Shown here: in pieces, positions 27,452 through 37,709 of the stretch
Layout of the letters: every line of letters starts with the position of its first letter
Numbering within the stretch: position 1 is the stretch's first letter
Assembly (NCBI GenBank): GCA_003023195.1
Contig: PXRX01000012.1
Location: forward strand, 62,001 to 126,000
Length of the DNA stretch: 64,000 bases
Source of the DNA: Halobacteriales archaeon QS_8_69_26
GTDB lineage: Archaea; Halobacteriota; Halobacteria; Halobacteriales; SW-7-71-33
Reading direction: 5' to 3'
Translations under genes and position numbers: made by a program
The notes under the pieces: model-generated
Seen by the model: the letters and a program-made list of their open reading frames with translations, nothing else
Told to the model about the DNA's origin: nothing
Database searches by the model: none

Positions 27452-27577
27452 CTCTGTGTCCAGAAGTTCGTACTATATGGGCACATATAATGCTTTTTGT
27501 CGGCATAATTTCTACCAAATCGGGTTGGTAGTGGATATTCGTTAATTTCTAATGGTCGGGACCCGGACGTGGATCCG
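27452..27577. promoter_or_regulatory. Divergent glnA-lrp promoter region
   Basis: The 126 bases are strongly AT-rich. On the minus strand TTATATG (27484-27490) lies about 35 bases before the glnA ATG and is the best TATA box. Further AT-rich blocks at 27498-27522 and 27531-27552 may serve lrp. Lrp-type binding sites are too loose to be called by eye. Confidence 0.55.
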
Positions 27578-28036
27578 ATGACCTACGAGAACCTCGACGC
27601 ACGGCTGATAAACGCGCTGCTGGCGGACGGGCGGGCGAGTCTCCGGAGCCTCGGCGAGGACCTGGACGTTTCGGTGACGACGGTCTCGAACCACCTCTCG
27701 GACCTGGAGGAGCAGGGCGTTATCACCGGCTACGTCCCCGTGATCGATTACGACGCCCTGGGGTACGACGTCACGGCGGTCCTCCAGTTGAAGGTCGAGG
27801 GCGACTCCCTCCCCGACGTGGCCCACCGACTGGGGGAACAGCCCAGGATGATAAGCGTCTACGAGGTCACCGGGGACCACGACGTCATCGCCGTCGGCAA
27901 GTTCGAGGACACCGACGAGATGAACGACCGGATCAAGGACCTGCTGACCGACCCGGCGATTAAGGAGACGAACACGAGCGTCGTCCTCAACCCCGTCAAG
28001 GAGAACGAGCAGTTCGAACTCGACGTCGAGGAGTGA
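27578..28036 (+). CDS. lrp: Lrp/AsnC-family transcriptional regulator
   Basis: The 152-residue protein has an N-terminal helix-turn-helix ([43 protein letters not shown]). A C-terminal effector/oligomerisation RAM domain ([34 protein letters not shown]) follows. Such proteins sense amino acids as octamers. Its place opposite glnA implies a role in glutamine or nitrogen control, as reported for the corresponding Halobacterium gene. ATG at MTYENLD was chosen over a GTG three codons upstream, since relatives begin with this motif. Confidence 0.9.
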   Translation: MTYENLDARLINALLADGRASLRSLGEDLDVSVTTVSNHLSDLEEQGVITGYVPVIDYDALGYDVTAVLQLKVEGDSLPDVAHRLGEQPRMISVYEVTGDHDVIAVGKFEDTDEMNDRIKDLLTDPAIKETNTSVVLNPVKENEQFELDVEE

Positions 28037-28151
28037 GGACCCCGGCTCTGACGGACTCGTCCGGCCGGGATCGCGAGGAGAAAGTCGAGACGTTCGTTAG
28101 CGTTCGATCAGCGGATCGGTAAGCTCCGGATGGTGTTCAGTCAGGCAGGGG

Positions 28152-29810
<1,659 letters not shown>

Positions 29811-29837
29811 GGTCGCTTCGAGGATTGAATGTCCTTC

Positions 29838-29845
29838 TAAATAAG
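29838..29845 (-). promoter_or_regulatory. TATA box of the thermosome gene
   Basis: On the minus strand CTTATTTA, preceded by AAAAAC, lies 28-35 bases before ATG 29810. This is a strong match to a haloarchaeal TATA/BRE and predicts a very short leader. Confidence 0.6.
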
Positions 29846-30137
29846 GTTTTTGTATCCCCGGTACCGGCGGGAGATCGCCGCCGAACACAGATCCGGTCGA
29901 TCAGCCGGTCGAGGGGTCCGTTCTCCGAAGTTCGTGTGGGTAGTTAACACGCATCTCGACGCGGCCAGATCCCGACGATCCGCGTTCTTTAAGTGATAGA
30001 TGGCGGGCTGGCGGTCGCCCTGCGGAGGCGTCGCGGCGCGAGCGAGGTTCCGATCGCGGTGCACGCCCGTCTTTACGGTAAATTTACTGTAAGACGACGT
30101 GCGACCCGGACGGGACTCTGCCGACCGCCGCGGGGGC
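29846..30137. other. Intergenic region with a possible orphan promoter and the dispersed palindrome
   Basis: A plus-strand TATA-like TTCTTTAAG lies near 29985-29993 without a convincing gene behind it; the longest following frame is a short Arg/Gly-rich ORF. The palindrome copy at 30073 lies 46 bases beyond the SRAP stop codon. No other structure is seen. Confidence 0.45.
30073..30092. repeat. Dispersed 20-bp palindrome, copy 3
   Basis: TTACGGTAAATTTACTGTAA has one arm mismatch (GG versus AG). The flanks GTCT and AGAC extend the symmetry beyond the core. Confidence 0.8.
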
Positions 30138-30839
30138 CTACGCCGGTTCTATCAACTCCGGCGAGTCGTTCGCCGGGTCGTTGACCTTTCGCGAGACCGG
30201 GTAGGCTTCCATCTCCTCCGCGGGGTACGGTTCCAGCAGGTCCGAGGGGTCGTCGTCGGTCAGCCACCGGCCCTCCTCGCCCGGGGGAACGATTACCGCC
30301 ATCCTGTCGTGGAGGTCGGCGACCACCTCGTTCGGTTCGGTCGTGAGGATGGCGAAGGAGTCGATCCGTCTGGTTCCACCCAGGTCGGGCCCGCCGTCGT
30401 CTGTGAACGCGTCCAGCCCCGCCTGCTCGGACTCGACGGTGCCCTCCCAGGTCTCCCAGACCCCCGCCATCCCGAAGGGTCGGTCGTCGGTCAGGCGGAC
30501 CCTGTACGGTCGCCGGTCACCGCTCGGCCCGGTCCACTCGTAGAACCCGTCGGCCGGGACCAGGCACCGCCGGCGCTCGTAGGCCGACCGGAACGAGGGC
30601 TTCTCCGCGACGGTCTCCGACCGGGCGTTGATGAACTCGAAGTCCGATGGGTCGTCGGCCCAGGACGGGACCAGCCCCCAGGTCAGGTCCGCGAAGGCGT
30701 CCGGGTCCTCGTTCCGGATCACCGGCAGGTCCTGGCCGGGCGCGGCGTTGTAGGTCGGTTCGAACCCGTCCGGGAAGCGGGCGTCGAACCGGTCCTCTAG
30801 CTGGTCGGGCGGGGTGAACAGGCTGTACCGGCCACACAT
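30138..30839 (-). CDS. SRAP (YedK/HMCES-like) abasic-site protein
   Basis: SRAP proteins form a covalent thiazolidine link with abasic sites in single-stranded DNA and protect them at replication forks. The 233-residue protein has every key residue: Cys2 directly after the start Met (MCGRYSLF), Asn71 in EFINARSET, Glu101 in LVPADGFYEW and His177 in DLHDRMAVIV. Because Cys2 must be N-terminal after Met removal, the start at 30839 is secure even though the frame is open upstream. It is a single gene with no SOS neighbours. Confidence 0.93.
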   Translation of the reverse strand: MCGRYSLFTPPDQLEDRFDARFPDGFEPTYNAAPGQDLPVIRNEDPDAFADLTWGLVPSWADDPSDFEFINARSETVAEKPSFRSAYERRRCLVPADGFYEWTGPSGDRRPYRVRLTDDRPFGMAGVWETWEGTVESEQAGLDAFTDDGGPDLGGTRRIDSFAILTTEPNEVVADLHDRMAVIVPPGEEGRWLTDDDPSDLLEPYPAEEMEAYPVSRKVNDPANDSPELIEPA

Positions 30840-31007
30840 CGCCGGTACTTGAGGGTCGAGGGGGATAAATCCCGGATCCCCCGAACCCCTCACCCGGGGC
30901 CGGGTCCGGAAGTCGGTCGGACCGTCAGGTGGCCGAGTTCCGGGAACGGGTTCGATCCCGGACCGGTCACACCGGGGAGTTTTGTCCCCTGCACCCGATC
31001 CGACGGT

Positions 31008-31397
31008 ATGTCCGAGCGGAACGTCCTCGGCGGGGACCTCGCCACCTGCGGTAGCGACCCGACGACCGGCTTCGAGCGCGACGGCTGCTGTGACACCCAC
31101 CCCCAGGACCGCGGCAGGCACGAACTCTGTGCGGTGATGACCGAGGAGTTCCTCGACTTCAGCAGGGAACGGGGCAACGACCTCGTGACGCCCCGCCCGG
31201 AGCTCCAGTTCCCGGGCCTGGAACCGGGCGACCGCTGGTGTCTCTGTCTCGGCCGGTGGGTCGAGGCCCTCGACGCCACCCGATCCCACCGCCTCCCGGA
31301 GACGACCGTCCCGCCCGTCGTCCTCGAAGCGACCAACGAGGCGGTGCTGGACACCGTCGAGATGGAGACGCTGGAGGCGCACGCATTCGACGCGTGA
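31008..31397 (+). CDS. DUF2237 family protein
   Basis: This 129-residue protein begins SERNVLGGDLATCGSDPTTGFERDGCC and continues HELCAVMTEEFLDFSRERGNDL and PGDRWCLCLGRW. These are the conserved blocks of DUF2237, a small family found in bacteria and archaea with several cysteines and no known function. Most of the length is family signature, so the call is firm while the role stays open. It is divergent from the SRAP gene with 168 bases between. The ATG follows TGCACCCGATCCGACGGT with no clear TATA box. Confidence 0.8.
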   Translation: MSERNVLGGDLATCGSDPTTGFERDGCCDTHPQDRGRHELCAVMTEEFLDFSRERGNDLVTPRPELQFPGLEPGDRWCLCLGRWVEALDATRSHRLPETTVPPVVLEATNEAVLDTVEMETLEAHAFDA

Positions 31398-31456
31398 TCG
31401 ACCCCTAGACCTCAAGTCCGGGACGAAGGACTATCGATCGGATCGTCAGTGAAAAA

Positions 31457-31478
31457 CGCCAGGACAGGGATTTGAACC
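31457..31478. repeat. Copy of the tRNA-Ser 3' end (att-like)
   Basis: The 22 bases 31457-31478 are identical to 31589-31610, which hold the acceptor 3' strand, the discriminator and most of the T arm of tRNA-Ser. The copy lies 132 bases beyond the gene. A duplicated tRNA 3' end is what a tRNA-targeting integrative element leaves behind. The 110 bases between the copies also contain an inverted copy of the T-loop part (31538-31550). Confidence 0.7.
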
Positions 31479-31555
31479 ACGTCCAGACGGTCCTGCTCGG
31501 TCGTTTCACTCCCTGCGCGGGCTGCGACTGGCCTCGTTCAAATCCCTTCGTCGGG

Positions 31556-31587
31556 TTCTGCGGCTCGCGGAATTGCTCGCCGCAGAA
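31556..31587 (-). terminator. Hairpin directly after tRNA-Ser
   Basis: TTCTGCGGC (31556-31564) pairs perfectly with GCCGCAGAA (31579-31587) around a 14-base loop. It starts two bases beyond the tRNA 3' end. It could help termination or 3' processing; archaeal termination usually relies on T tracts, and none follows, so the role is uncertain. Confidence 0.4.
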
Positions 31588-31588
31588 G

Positions 31589-31670
31589 CGCCAGGACAGG
31601 GATTTGAACCCTGAATCCCAGATGGGAACACGCTTTCCAGGCGTGCGCCTTGCCGTTCGGCCATCCTGGC
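31589..31670 (-). tRNA. tRNA-Ser (anticodon GGA)
   Basis: On the minus strand the acceptor GCCAGGA pairs with TCCTGGC, with discriminator G and no encoded CCA. The D arm follows as TGGCCGAACGGCAAGG, the anticodon arm is CACGCCTGGAAAGCGTG with anticodon GGA at 31636-31638, a long variable arm is characteristic of serine tRNA, and the T arm is CAGGGTTCAAATCCCTG. It reads UCC/UCU codons. No intron is seen. Confidence 0.95.
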
Positions 31671-31699
31671 CCGCGATCGTCGGTAGTGAACTCCGGGGC

Positions 31700-31924
31700 T
31701 TAACTCTGTTCGTTCGGAGCGACGACCCGACCCTCGAACAGGTAGGCGGCCAGGGTCGTCGTTGCCCCGACGAGGAGTGCGATCCCGCCGACGGGAGCGA
31801 GGCCGAGGAAGGTGCCCCCGGCCAGCAGGTAGCCCTGGTGGAGCACCAGGAAGGCGAGCGCTCCGACCAGGCCCCAGGTCGTCGCGGCCCTCGCCCGTCT
31901 CGACCCCGGGAGCGACCCGGTCAC
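31700..31924 (-). CDS. Small two-helix membrane protein translationally coupled to ridA
   Basis: The 74-residue protein starts at a GTG that overlaps the ridA stop (GTGA), a strong sign of translational coupling. After a basic N terminus (TGSLPGSRRARAA) it has two membrane helices, TWGLVGALAFLVLHQGYLLAGG and PVGGIALLVGATTTLAAYLF. It ends shortly before tRNA-Ser. I recognise no family; function is unknown. The start rests on the overlap. Confidence 0.6.
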   Translation of the reverse strand: MTGSLPGSRRARAATTWGLVGALAFLVLHQGYLLAGGTFLGLAPVGGIALLVGATTTLAAYLFEGRVVAPNEQS

Positions 31925-32301
31925 GCCGCGTCGGCGACGACCTCCATCTCGACGTCGAACCCCACGGGGAGTTCGTCGACGGCGACGGCGCTCCTGGCGG
32001 GCGGGTCGCCCTCGAAGTACTCCGCGTAGACCTCGTTGACGGCCCCGTAGTCGTCCATGTCCGCCAGGAACACCGTCGTCTTGAGCACGTCGTCCATCGA
32101 GCACCCCTCGGATTCGAGGATCGCGGCGAGGTTGTCGAGGGCCTGTCGGGCCTGCTCCTCGACCGGCGCATCGTCCAGCGCCTCGCCGTCGGGCGTCAGC
32201 GCCACCTGCCCGGCCGTGAACAGCAGGTCGCCGTTGGTGGTCGCCTGGCTGTACGGTCCGACCGCGTCGGGTGCGTCGTCCGTGCTGATCGTCCGCTTCA
32301 T
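31921..32301 (-). CDS. ridA: RidA-family enamine/imine deaminase
   Basis: RidA hydrolyses reactive 2-aminoacrylate and related enamines produced by PLP enzymes such as threonine/serine dehydratase. The 126-residue protein has the family blocks DAVGPYSQAT, LLFTAGQVAL and PPARSAVAVDELPVGFDVEMEVVA, with the substrate-binding Arg in PARSAV. It lies directly downstream of ilvA on the same strand, with 87 bases between, a sensible pairing since IlvA makes its substrate. The next gene overlaps its stop. Confidence 0.92.
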   Translation of the reverse strand: MKRTISTDDAPDAVGPYSQATTNGDLLFTAGQVALTPDGEALDDAPVEEQARQALDNLAAILESEGCSMDDVLKTTVFLADMDDYGAVNEVYAEYFEGDPPARSAVAVDELPVGFDVEMEVVADAA

Positions 32302-32388
32302 ACCCGGCGAGTCGGGGCGACGGAACTTAATTCGGGCGGGATCCCTGCGGTCGGCGGGTCGCGCCGCCGGACTCCCGCCACCGGCCGC

Positions 32389-33615
32389 TCAGTCGGACGG
32401 CGGACCGGACAGCCTGTCCACCTCGTATCCGGCTTCCTCCAGGGCCGTTATCAGGGTCTCGACGTGGTCGGGACCCCGGGTCTCCAGGTCGAGTTCCACC
32501 TCGGCGGCGTTCATCGACAGTTCGCGGGAGGTCCGGTCGTGGCGGATCCCGTAGATGTTCGCGCGGTGATCGGCGAGTATCTCCAGCAACTCCTCCAGCG
32601 CACCGGGCCGGTCCTTGAGCACCGTCCGTATCTTCAGGTAGCGACCGGTCCGGACCAGGCCCCGCATGATCACGGTCGTCAGGGTGTTGAGGTCGATGTT
32701 CCCGCCACAGAGGCCGGGGACGATCACCTCCCCCTCCTCGTAGTCGAACTTCTCCTCCAGTATCGCGGCCAGGGGGACCGCGCCGGCCCCCTCGACCAGG
32801 GTCTTCGAGCGTTCGAGCAGGTGCGTGACCGCCATCGCGATGTCGCGGTCGGAGACGGTGACCACCTCGTCCACTCGCTCCCGGATGACCTCGAAGGTTT
32901 GCTCGCCGACGCTGCGGGTGGCGATGCCGTCGGCGATGGTGTCGACGGAATCGAGTTCGTGGACCGCACCCTTCTCCAGCGATGTGGCCACCGAGGAGGC
33001 CCCCTCGGCCTGGACGCCGACCACGCGGGCCTCGGGGTTCAGGCCCTTGACCGCGGTGGCGACGCCGCTTATCAGGCCGCCGCCGCCGATGGCGACCACG
33101 ACGGTGTCCAGTTCCGGGAGTTCCTCCGCGATCTCGAGTCCCAGGGTTCCCTGGCCGGCCATCACCATCGGGTCGTCGAAGGCGTGGACGTAGGTCCGCC
33201 CCTCCTCGTGCTCTATCCGGTGGGCCTCCTCGGCGGCCTCGTTGTAGTCCGCGCCGTGGAGGACGACGTTGCCCCCGTAGCTCTCGGTCGCCTTGACCTT
33301 CGAGATGGGCGCGTTCTCGGGCATCACGATGGTCGAGTCCACGCCCGTCCGGGTGGCCGCCAGCGCGACCCCCTGGGCGTGGTTCCCGGCGCTGGCGGTG
33401 ACCACGCCCGCCGCACGTCCCTCCTCCGGCAGGGTCGCGATCCGGTTCGTCGCCCCGCGGATCTTGAACGACCCGGTGCGCTGGAAGTTCTCCAGTTTGA
33501 GGTGAACCTCCGCACCGGTCATCGACGAGAAGGTGTTCGAGTACTCAAGGGGCGTCCGTCGCGCCGTCTCCCGGACCCGGTCCCGGGCGGCCTCCACGTC
33601 CGCGAGTTCGATCAT
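32389..33615 (-). CDS. ilvA: Threonine ammonia-lyase (threonine dehydratase)
   Basis: This PLP enzyme converts threonine to 2-oxobutanoate and ammonia, the first step towards isoleucine. In the 408-residue protein the PLP lysine is Lys51 in GSFKIRGATNRI, the phosphate loop is IGGGGLISG, and a C-terminal ACT domain (TVLKDRPGALEELLEILADHRANIYGI) allows feedback control. A single ACT domain is typical of the archaeal and Bacillus TdcB-like form. ATG at MIELADVEAARDRVRE was chosen; the open frame upstream lacks any family resemblance. ridA follows on the same strand. Confidence 0.93.
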   Translation of the reverse strand: MIELADVEAARDRVRETARRTPLEYSNTFSSMTGAEVHLKLENFQRTGSFKIRGATNRIATLPEEGRAAGVVTASAGNHAQGVALAATRTGVDSTIVMPENAPISKVKATESYGGNVVLHGADYNEAAEEAHRIEHEEGRTYVHAFDDPMVMAGQGTLGLEIAEELPELDTVVVAIGGGGLISGVATAVKGLNPEARVVGVQAEGASSVATSLEKGAVHELDSVDTIADGIATRSVGEQTFEVIRERVDEVVTVSDRDIAMAVTHLLERSKTLVEGAGAVPLAAILEEKFDYEEGEVIVPGLCGGNIDLNTLTTVIMRGLVRTGRYLKIRTVLKDRPGALEELLEILADHRANIYGIRHDRTSRELSMNAAEVELDLETRGPDHVETLITALEEAGYEVDRLSGPPSD

Positions 33616-33716
33616 GGCCCCGTCTACCCGTCGTCGGGTCTTAAGAATTGGTTGCACCGGCAGTCGCCGCTCCCCGCCGAGGCGTCGGCCGTCGGTGTCT
33701 CCGATCCCCGCCTCGG

Positions 33717-34199
33717 TTACGTCTCGATCCGAACCTCGACCCCGCCGTCGGTGACGTACTCGCGCACCCGGTCCCCGAACCCGCCGTCGCCTGGCCACTC
33801 GACGCCCTCGATCCCCAGCCGGTCGGGGTTCCCGACGTAGACTGCGGCGCCGTCGGCCCCGTCCCACGTCCGCTCCTCACACTGGTCACCGTGGACCGGG
33901 ACGCGTACCCGGACGTAGAGGCCGCGGTCGACCCCCTCGTAGTCGTCGAGGACCCCGACCCGGTCGGTCCGGAGGATCCGGCCCTCGACACTGGGCTCGT
34001 CGGTGCCGGTTTCCCGGTCGTCCCCTGGACCGCCGCCGTCCCTCCGGGACGCGTCGGTCGGCGATGCGAGCGTCGGGTACCGCCCCTCGACCCGGCGGAG
34101 ACCCACCAGGGTCGCGTCCGGGCCGAACTCGAAGCCGTCGTCGAGGACCGCCCGCGCACGATCCGGGTCGGTCAGGGTCCCGTAGACGAACACCTCCAT
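33717..34199 (-). CDS. Gamma-glutamylcyclotransferase-like protein
   Basis: The 160-residue protein starts with MEVFVYGTL, whose YGTL (6-9) forms the substrate pocket of the GGCT/AIG2 fold. It has the probable catalytic acid Glu88 in VLDDYEGVD and ends with strands typical of the family. Relatives cyclise gamma-glutamyl compounds; haloarchaea use gamma-glutamylcysteine, which would be a plausible but unproven substrate. A low-complexity insert at residues 47-72 lies between strands. ATG 34199 was chosen because the motif must be N-terminal. Confidence 0.8.
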   Translation of the reverse strand: MEVFVYGTLTDPDRARAVLDDGFEFGPDATLVGLRRVEGRYPTLASPTDASRRDGGGPGDDRETGTDEPSVEGRILRTDRVGVLDDYEGVDRGLYVRVRVPVHGDQCEERTWDGADGAAVYVGNPDRLGIEGVEWPGDGGFGDRVREYVTDGGVEVRIET

Positions 34200-34276
34200 G
34201 GGGGATCCCAGGACCGCCCCGGGGAAATGCGGTGGGGGTGGTGGGGGCTGGAGCATCGATCCGGTTCCTGGCCGGT

Positions 34277-34296
34277 TTACGGGAGGTTTACTGTAA
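34277..34296. repeat. Dispersed palindrome, copy 4 (left arm decayed)
   Basis: TTACGGGAGGTTTACTGTAA has an intact right arm, and the left arm differs at three positions. It lies between divergent genes. Confidence 0.6.
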
Positions 34297-34343
34297 CCGT
34301 GGTCCCCCGGGAGCCGCTTCTTTCAGGGGGCACGTATCATACC

Positions 34344-34358
34344 CGAAAACATTTACCA
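34344..34358 (+). promoter_or_regulatory. BRE/TATA of the PGF-CTERM protein gene
   Basis: CGAAAAC followed by ATTTACCA lies 22-36 bases before ATG 34380. This is the arrangement and distance expected for a leaderless transcript. Confidence 0.55.
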
Positions 34359-34379
34359 AACCCTACAGCACTTTCCCCC

Positions 34380-35423
34380 ATGCGGGTGGAGACGCTCCTC
34401 GGGGCCGGGGTGGTCGCGGTGGTCGCAGGGGCGATGATACTGACGGCGTTCGTACCGGGAGTGATCGCGTCACAGGACCAGGATCCGGCCACGCCACCGG
34501 GGGACGTCGCGATCCAGGAGGTGAACATCGCCGCCGGGCCGGTCACCGGCGGGTCGGCGACGCTTTCGGTCGACACGCGGATCCGCCACCGGCGCGGCCC
34601 CGCGGAGAACGTCACGGTCGAGTTCCGCGCGGTGAACACCAGGACGGGGCTGGTGGCGACGACGAAACGGGTGGACCTGGGCACCGTCGACGTCGACGGC
34701 GAGCGCCGGGTCCGGACCGACCTCGTGGTGCCCCGAAAGGACGGCTACCGCGTCGAGGTGGTGGTCTTCCAGAACGACAGCCGGGAGGACGCCGGACACA
34801 AGACGGTCTCCGGCGTGGGGTCGCTGACCCCCGAGTACGCCCGGACCGGCCTGGAGTTCCACCGGTTCGAGGGGATCGGTGTGTCCGACTTCCCGGTCAT
34901 CGAGTATTCCATCGCCGAGACACGGGACGACCGGGTGACCCTCTCGGTGACGGCGTTCCTGACGAACACCGGTGACGAGACGGCGACGGACCTCAGTCTC
35001 ACGCTGAAGGCCCGCCAGTCCGACTCCGGCATCGTCGCCGACGAGCAAACGGTCGACCTCGGAGAGGTCCGGCCGGGCCGGACCGCCGAACCCACCGTGG
35101 ACCTGACCGTGCCGGACAACTACAACTACTACCTCGACGCCGTCCTGCGGAAGGACGGGGTGGTCGTCGCGGCGGCCCGGTCGGCGGCGAAGCTCAACCC
35201 CAACGGAACGATCACCGTCGAGGACCCCGAGGACGAGGGCGGCCTCAGCGTCGGCGACTTCGAGCGGAACCGGGGCGAGTCCAACGACGACTTCCGGAAG
35301 CGCTCGGGCGAGGACGCCGCCGACCTCGGTGGCGAGGGCGCACCCGGCTTCGGCCCCGCAGTCGCCGTGATCGGACTGCTACTGGCGGCGCTCCTGGCCG
35401 CAGGGAGGCGAATCCATGACTGA
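34380..35423 (+). CDS. Secreted PGF-CTERM surface protein (DUF7490-like)
   Basis: The 347-residue protein has an N-terminal signal helix (LLGAGVVAVVAGAMILTAFVPGVIA). Two beta-sandwich-like repeats follow (DVAIQEVNIAAGPVTGGSATLSV and FPVIEYSIAETRDDRVTLSVTAFLTNTGDETATDLSLTLKAR). The tail is acidic with PGFGPAVAVIG plus a hydrophobic helix and Arg-Arg. The tail is the PGF-CTERM signal that archaeosortase A replaces with a lipid. Repeats of this kind resemble immunoglobulin-like adhesion or transport-associated domains. The next gene overlaps by eight bases (ATGAC at the end), so the two are co-translated. The DUF number is from memory. Confidence 0.75.
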   Translation: MRVETLLGAGVVAVVAGAMILTAFVPGVIASQDQDPATPPGDVAIQEVNIAAGPVTGGSATLSVDTRIRHRRGPAENVTVEFRAVNTRTGLVATTKRVDLGTVDVDGERRVRTDLVVPRKDGYRVEVVVFQNDSREDAGHKTVSGVGSLTPEYARTGLEFHRFEGIGVSDFPVIEYSIAETRDDRVTLSVTAFLTNTGDETATDLSLTLKARQSDSGIVADEQTVDLGEVRPGRTAEPTVDLTVPDNYNYYLDAVLRKDGVVVAAARSAAKLNPNGTITVEDPEDEGGLSVGDFERNRGESNDDFRKRSGEDAADLGGEGAPGFGPAVAVIGLLLAALLAAGRRIHD

Positions 35424-35877
35424 CGAGGACACCAGCGACGACCGTACGGACCGTGGAGCGAGCGACCAGCCCGGTGGGACCGGGGCGGCCGACCAGTCGG
35501 GTGGAACCCGGACGACGGATCCGGACGCCGGAGCGGTGGAACCGGCCGACGATACCGCCGAAGCGGAGGGGGACCGCGGCACCGGCGCGGCGGGGGACGC
35601 GACCCCCGATGGCGGCGCCGGCACTGCGGACCCGATCAGTGAGGCCGCCACCTCCGAGGAGTCGAGGACGAAGTCCCTGCTCCTGTGGGTGACGCTAATC
35701 GTGCTCTCGGTGCTCGCTCTCGTGGCGCTGTTGCAGTTCTACCTCAACGCCTCGGCGGCGATCAACCGGTGGATCGCACCCGAGTACCGGCGGATCATGC
35801 AGGCGGTGTTCAACCTGGCGGTCCTGCTGGTCTCGGGCATCGGGATCGCGCTGGTCGTCCGGGAACTGGGCGACTGA
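35416..35877 (+). CDS. Membrane protein with acidic N-terminal tail, coupled to the surface protein
   Basis: This is a 153-residue protein. Residues 1-88 are a disordered Asp/Thr/Gly-rich tail. Two membrane helices follow, SLLLWVTLIVLSVLALVALLQFYL and IMQAVFNLAVLLVSGIGIALVV. Its ATG lies within the last codons of the PGF-CTERM gene (8-base overlap), which implies a joint function at the cell envelope. Similar coupled pairs are common in haloarchaea, but the role is unknown. Confidence 0.65.
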   Translation: MTDEDTSDDRTDRGASDQPGGTGAADQSGGTRTTDPDAGAVEPADDTAEAEGDRGTGAAGDATPDGGAGTADPISEAATSEESRTKSLLLWVTLIVLSVLALVALLQFYLNASAAINRWIAPEYRRIMQAVFNLAVLLVSGIGIALVVRELGD

Positions 35878-35942
35878 TCGGGGAGGGGATCCCGCCCCGT
35901 CGATCCCGGGCGGCCGGGGATCGGTGAACCGCTCCCGGCCGC

Positions 35943-37709
35943 TCACATCGACTCGGGCGCTTCCACGCCGAGGGCGTTCAGGGCGTTGGCGACGGTGTTG
36001 CGGGCGGCCGCCACCAGCGCCAGACGTGCGGCCCGCAGGTCGGGGTCGACGTCCTCGGAGAGCACCGGACACTCCCGGTAGAAGGCGTTGAATCGGTCGG
36101 CGAAGGTCCGGGTGTAGGTGGCGACGACGTGTGGCTGGAGGTCCTCGGCGGCCTCCTTTATCACCGCCGGGAACCGGGCGATCGTTCGCAGGAGGTCGCG
36201 CTCCTCGGGCGTCGAGAGGAGCGCGGCGTCGACATCCCCGGCGGTCAGGTCGGCCGGGTCCGCGTCGGCCCGGTCGACGATCCCGCAGGCCCGGGCGTGG
36301 GCGTACTGGACGTAGGGTGCAGACTGGGCCTCGAAGTCCAGCGCCCGCTCCCACTCGAAGGTTATCGCCTTCGTCGGTTGCTTGGCGACGATGTCGTACC
36401 GGACGGCACCGATGCCGACCTGGTGGGCGATGCGCTCGACGTCCTCGTCGTCCAGGTCGTCCTCGCGGATCCGGTCGCCGAGGCGATTCTCGACCTCCTC
36501 GCGGGCCCGGTCGACGGCCTCGTCGAGCAGGTCGTCGAGGTTCACGGCGGTGCCGGCGCGGGTGCTCATCTTCCCCTCGGGCAGGTTGACGTAGGAGTGG
36601 ATCACCTGCCGGAGCTGGTCCGTGTCGTTGCCCAGCAACGCCAGGGTGGTCCGCAACTGGTCGGCCTGGAGCTTGTGGTCCTCGCCGAGGACCGTTACCG
36701 CCCGGTCGAAGTTCGCGAACTTCCACTCGTGGTGGGCGAGGTCCCGGGTCGGGTACAGCGAGGTGCCGTCCGACCGCAGGAAGACGAGGTTCTTGTCGAT
36801 GCCCCGGTCCGAGAGGTCCAGTTGCCAGGCGTCGTCCTCGTAGACCGCCTCCTCCAGGTCCTGCAGGCGCTCGACCACGTCGTCGGTCGAGCCGTCGAAC
36901 ATGAACCGGGTCTCCTTGACGAACTCGTCGAACTCCGCCGGCAGGCGCTCCAGCGAGGCACCCATCCCCGAGAGCATGGGGTCGACTACCGCCGAGGTGC
37001 GTTCGTAGGTCGCCTCGTCGCCCGCCCCCAGGCCCTGCATGATCGCCTGGATCTCGTCTTCGGCCTCCTCGACCGCGGCCGGGTCGCCCTCCTCCAGGAA
37101 CTCGTTGCCCTTCCGGTAGTAGCGCACGAGGTCGTAGTCCGCCCGGTCCCGGGCCGGGTCCTCGTCGAGGTCGGACTCGTCGAAGCTCTCGAAGGCCCAG
37201 GTGAAGATGGCGACCTGGCGGCCGGCGTCGTTGACGTAGTAGTGGACCTCGACGTCGCAGCCGGCGTAGTCGAGGATCCGTGCCAGCGCGTCCCCCACGA
37301 TTGGGTTTCGGGCCCGGCCGACGTGGACGGGGCCGGTCGGGTTCGCGCTGGTGTGTTCGACGACCACGGACTCCCCGCGGTCGGGGAGGTGGCCCCAGTC
37401 GTCGCCCGCGGAGGAGAGCGTGTCCGCGAAGTAGGCCTCGCCGGGGTGGAAGTTGACGTAGGGACCCCGTGCCTCGGCCCGGGCGAGGTACTCGTAGCCA
37501 TCGGTGTCTATCGCGTCGGCGACGTCGGCGGCCACCTCCGGGGGGGGTGCCCCGACCTCCCCGGCGAGTCGGTAGGCCGCCGAGGACGCCAGGACGGCGT
37601 CGACGTCCTCCGGCGGCTCCTCGACCCCCAGGTCCTCGGTCGGGAGGTCGAGGTCGGACAGCGCCGTCGCCAGGGCGTCCTCGACCTCCCCGCGGAACTC
37701 GACGAACAT
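35943..37709 (-). CDS. argS: Arginyl-tRNA synthetase
   Basis: It charges tRNA-Arg. The 588-residue class I enzyme has the N-terminal Add-1 domain, and [17 protein letters not shown], whose HVGRARN (129-135) stands for the HIGH motif. The catalytic core includes [18 protein letters not shown] stands for the KMSKS loop. An alpha-helical anticodon-binding domain ends in [27 protein letters not shown]. Length and order are usual for haloarchaea. It is transcribed alone and divergent from rbkR. Confidence 0.95.
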   Translation of the reverse strand: MFVEFRGEVEDALATALSDLDLPTEDLGVEEPPEDVDAVLASSAAYRLAGEVGAPPPEVAADVADAIDTDGYEYLARAEARGPYVNFHPGEAYFADTLSSAGDDWGHLPDRGESVVVEHTSANPTGPVHVGRARNPIVGDALARILDYAGCDVEVHYYVNDAGRQVAIFTWAFESFDESDLDEDPARDRADYDLVRYYRKGNEFLEEGDPAAVEEAEDEIQAIMQGLGAGDEATYERTSAVVDPMLSGMGASLERLPAEFDEFVKETRFMFDGSTDDVVERLQDLEEAVYEDDAWQLDLSDRGIDKNLVFLRSDGTSLYPTRDLAHHEWKFANFDRAVTVLGEDHKLQADQLRTTLALLGNDTDQLRQVIHSYVNLPEGKMSTRAGTAVNLDDLLDEAVDRAREEVENRLGDRIREDDLDDEDVERIAHQVGIGAVRYDIVAKQPTKAITFEWERALDFEAQSAPYVQYAHARACGIVDRADADPADLTAGDVDAALLSTPEERDLLRTIARFPAVIKEAAEDLQPHVVATYTRTFADRFNAFYRECPVLSEDVDPDLRAARLALVAAARNTVANALNALGVEAPESM

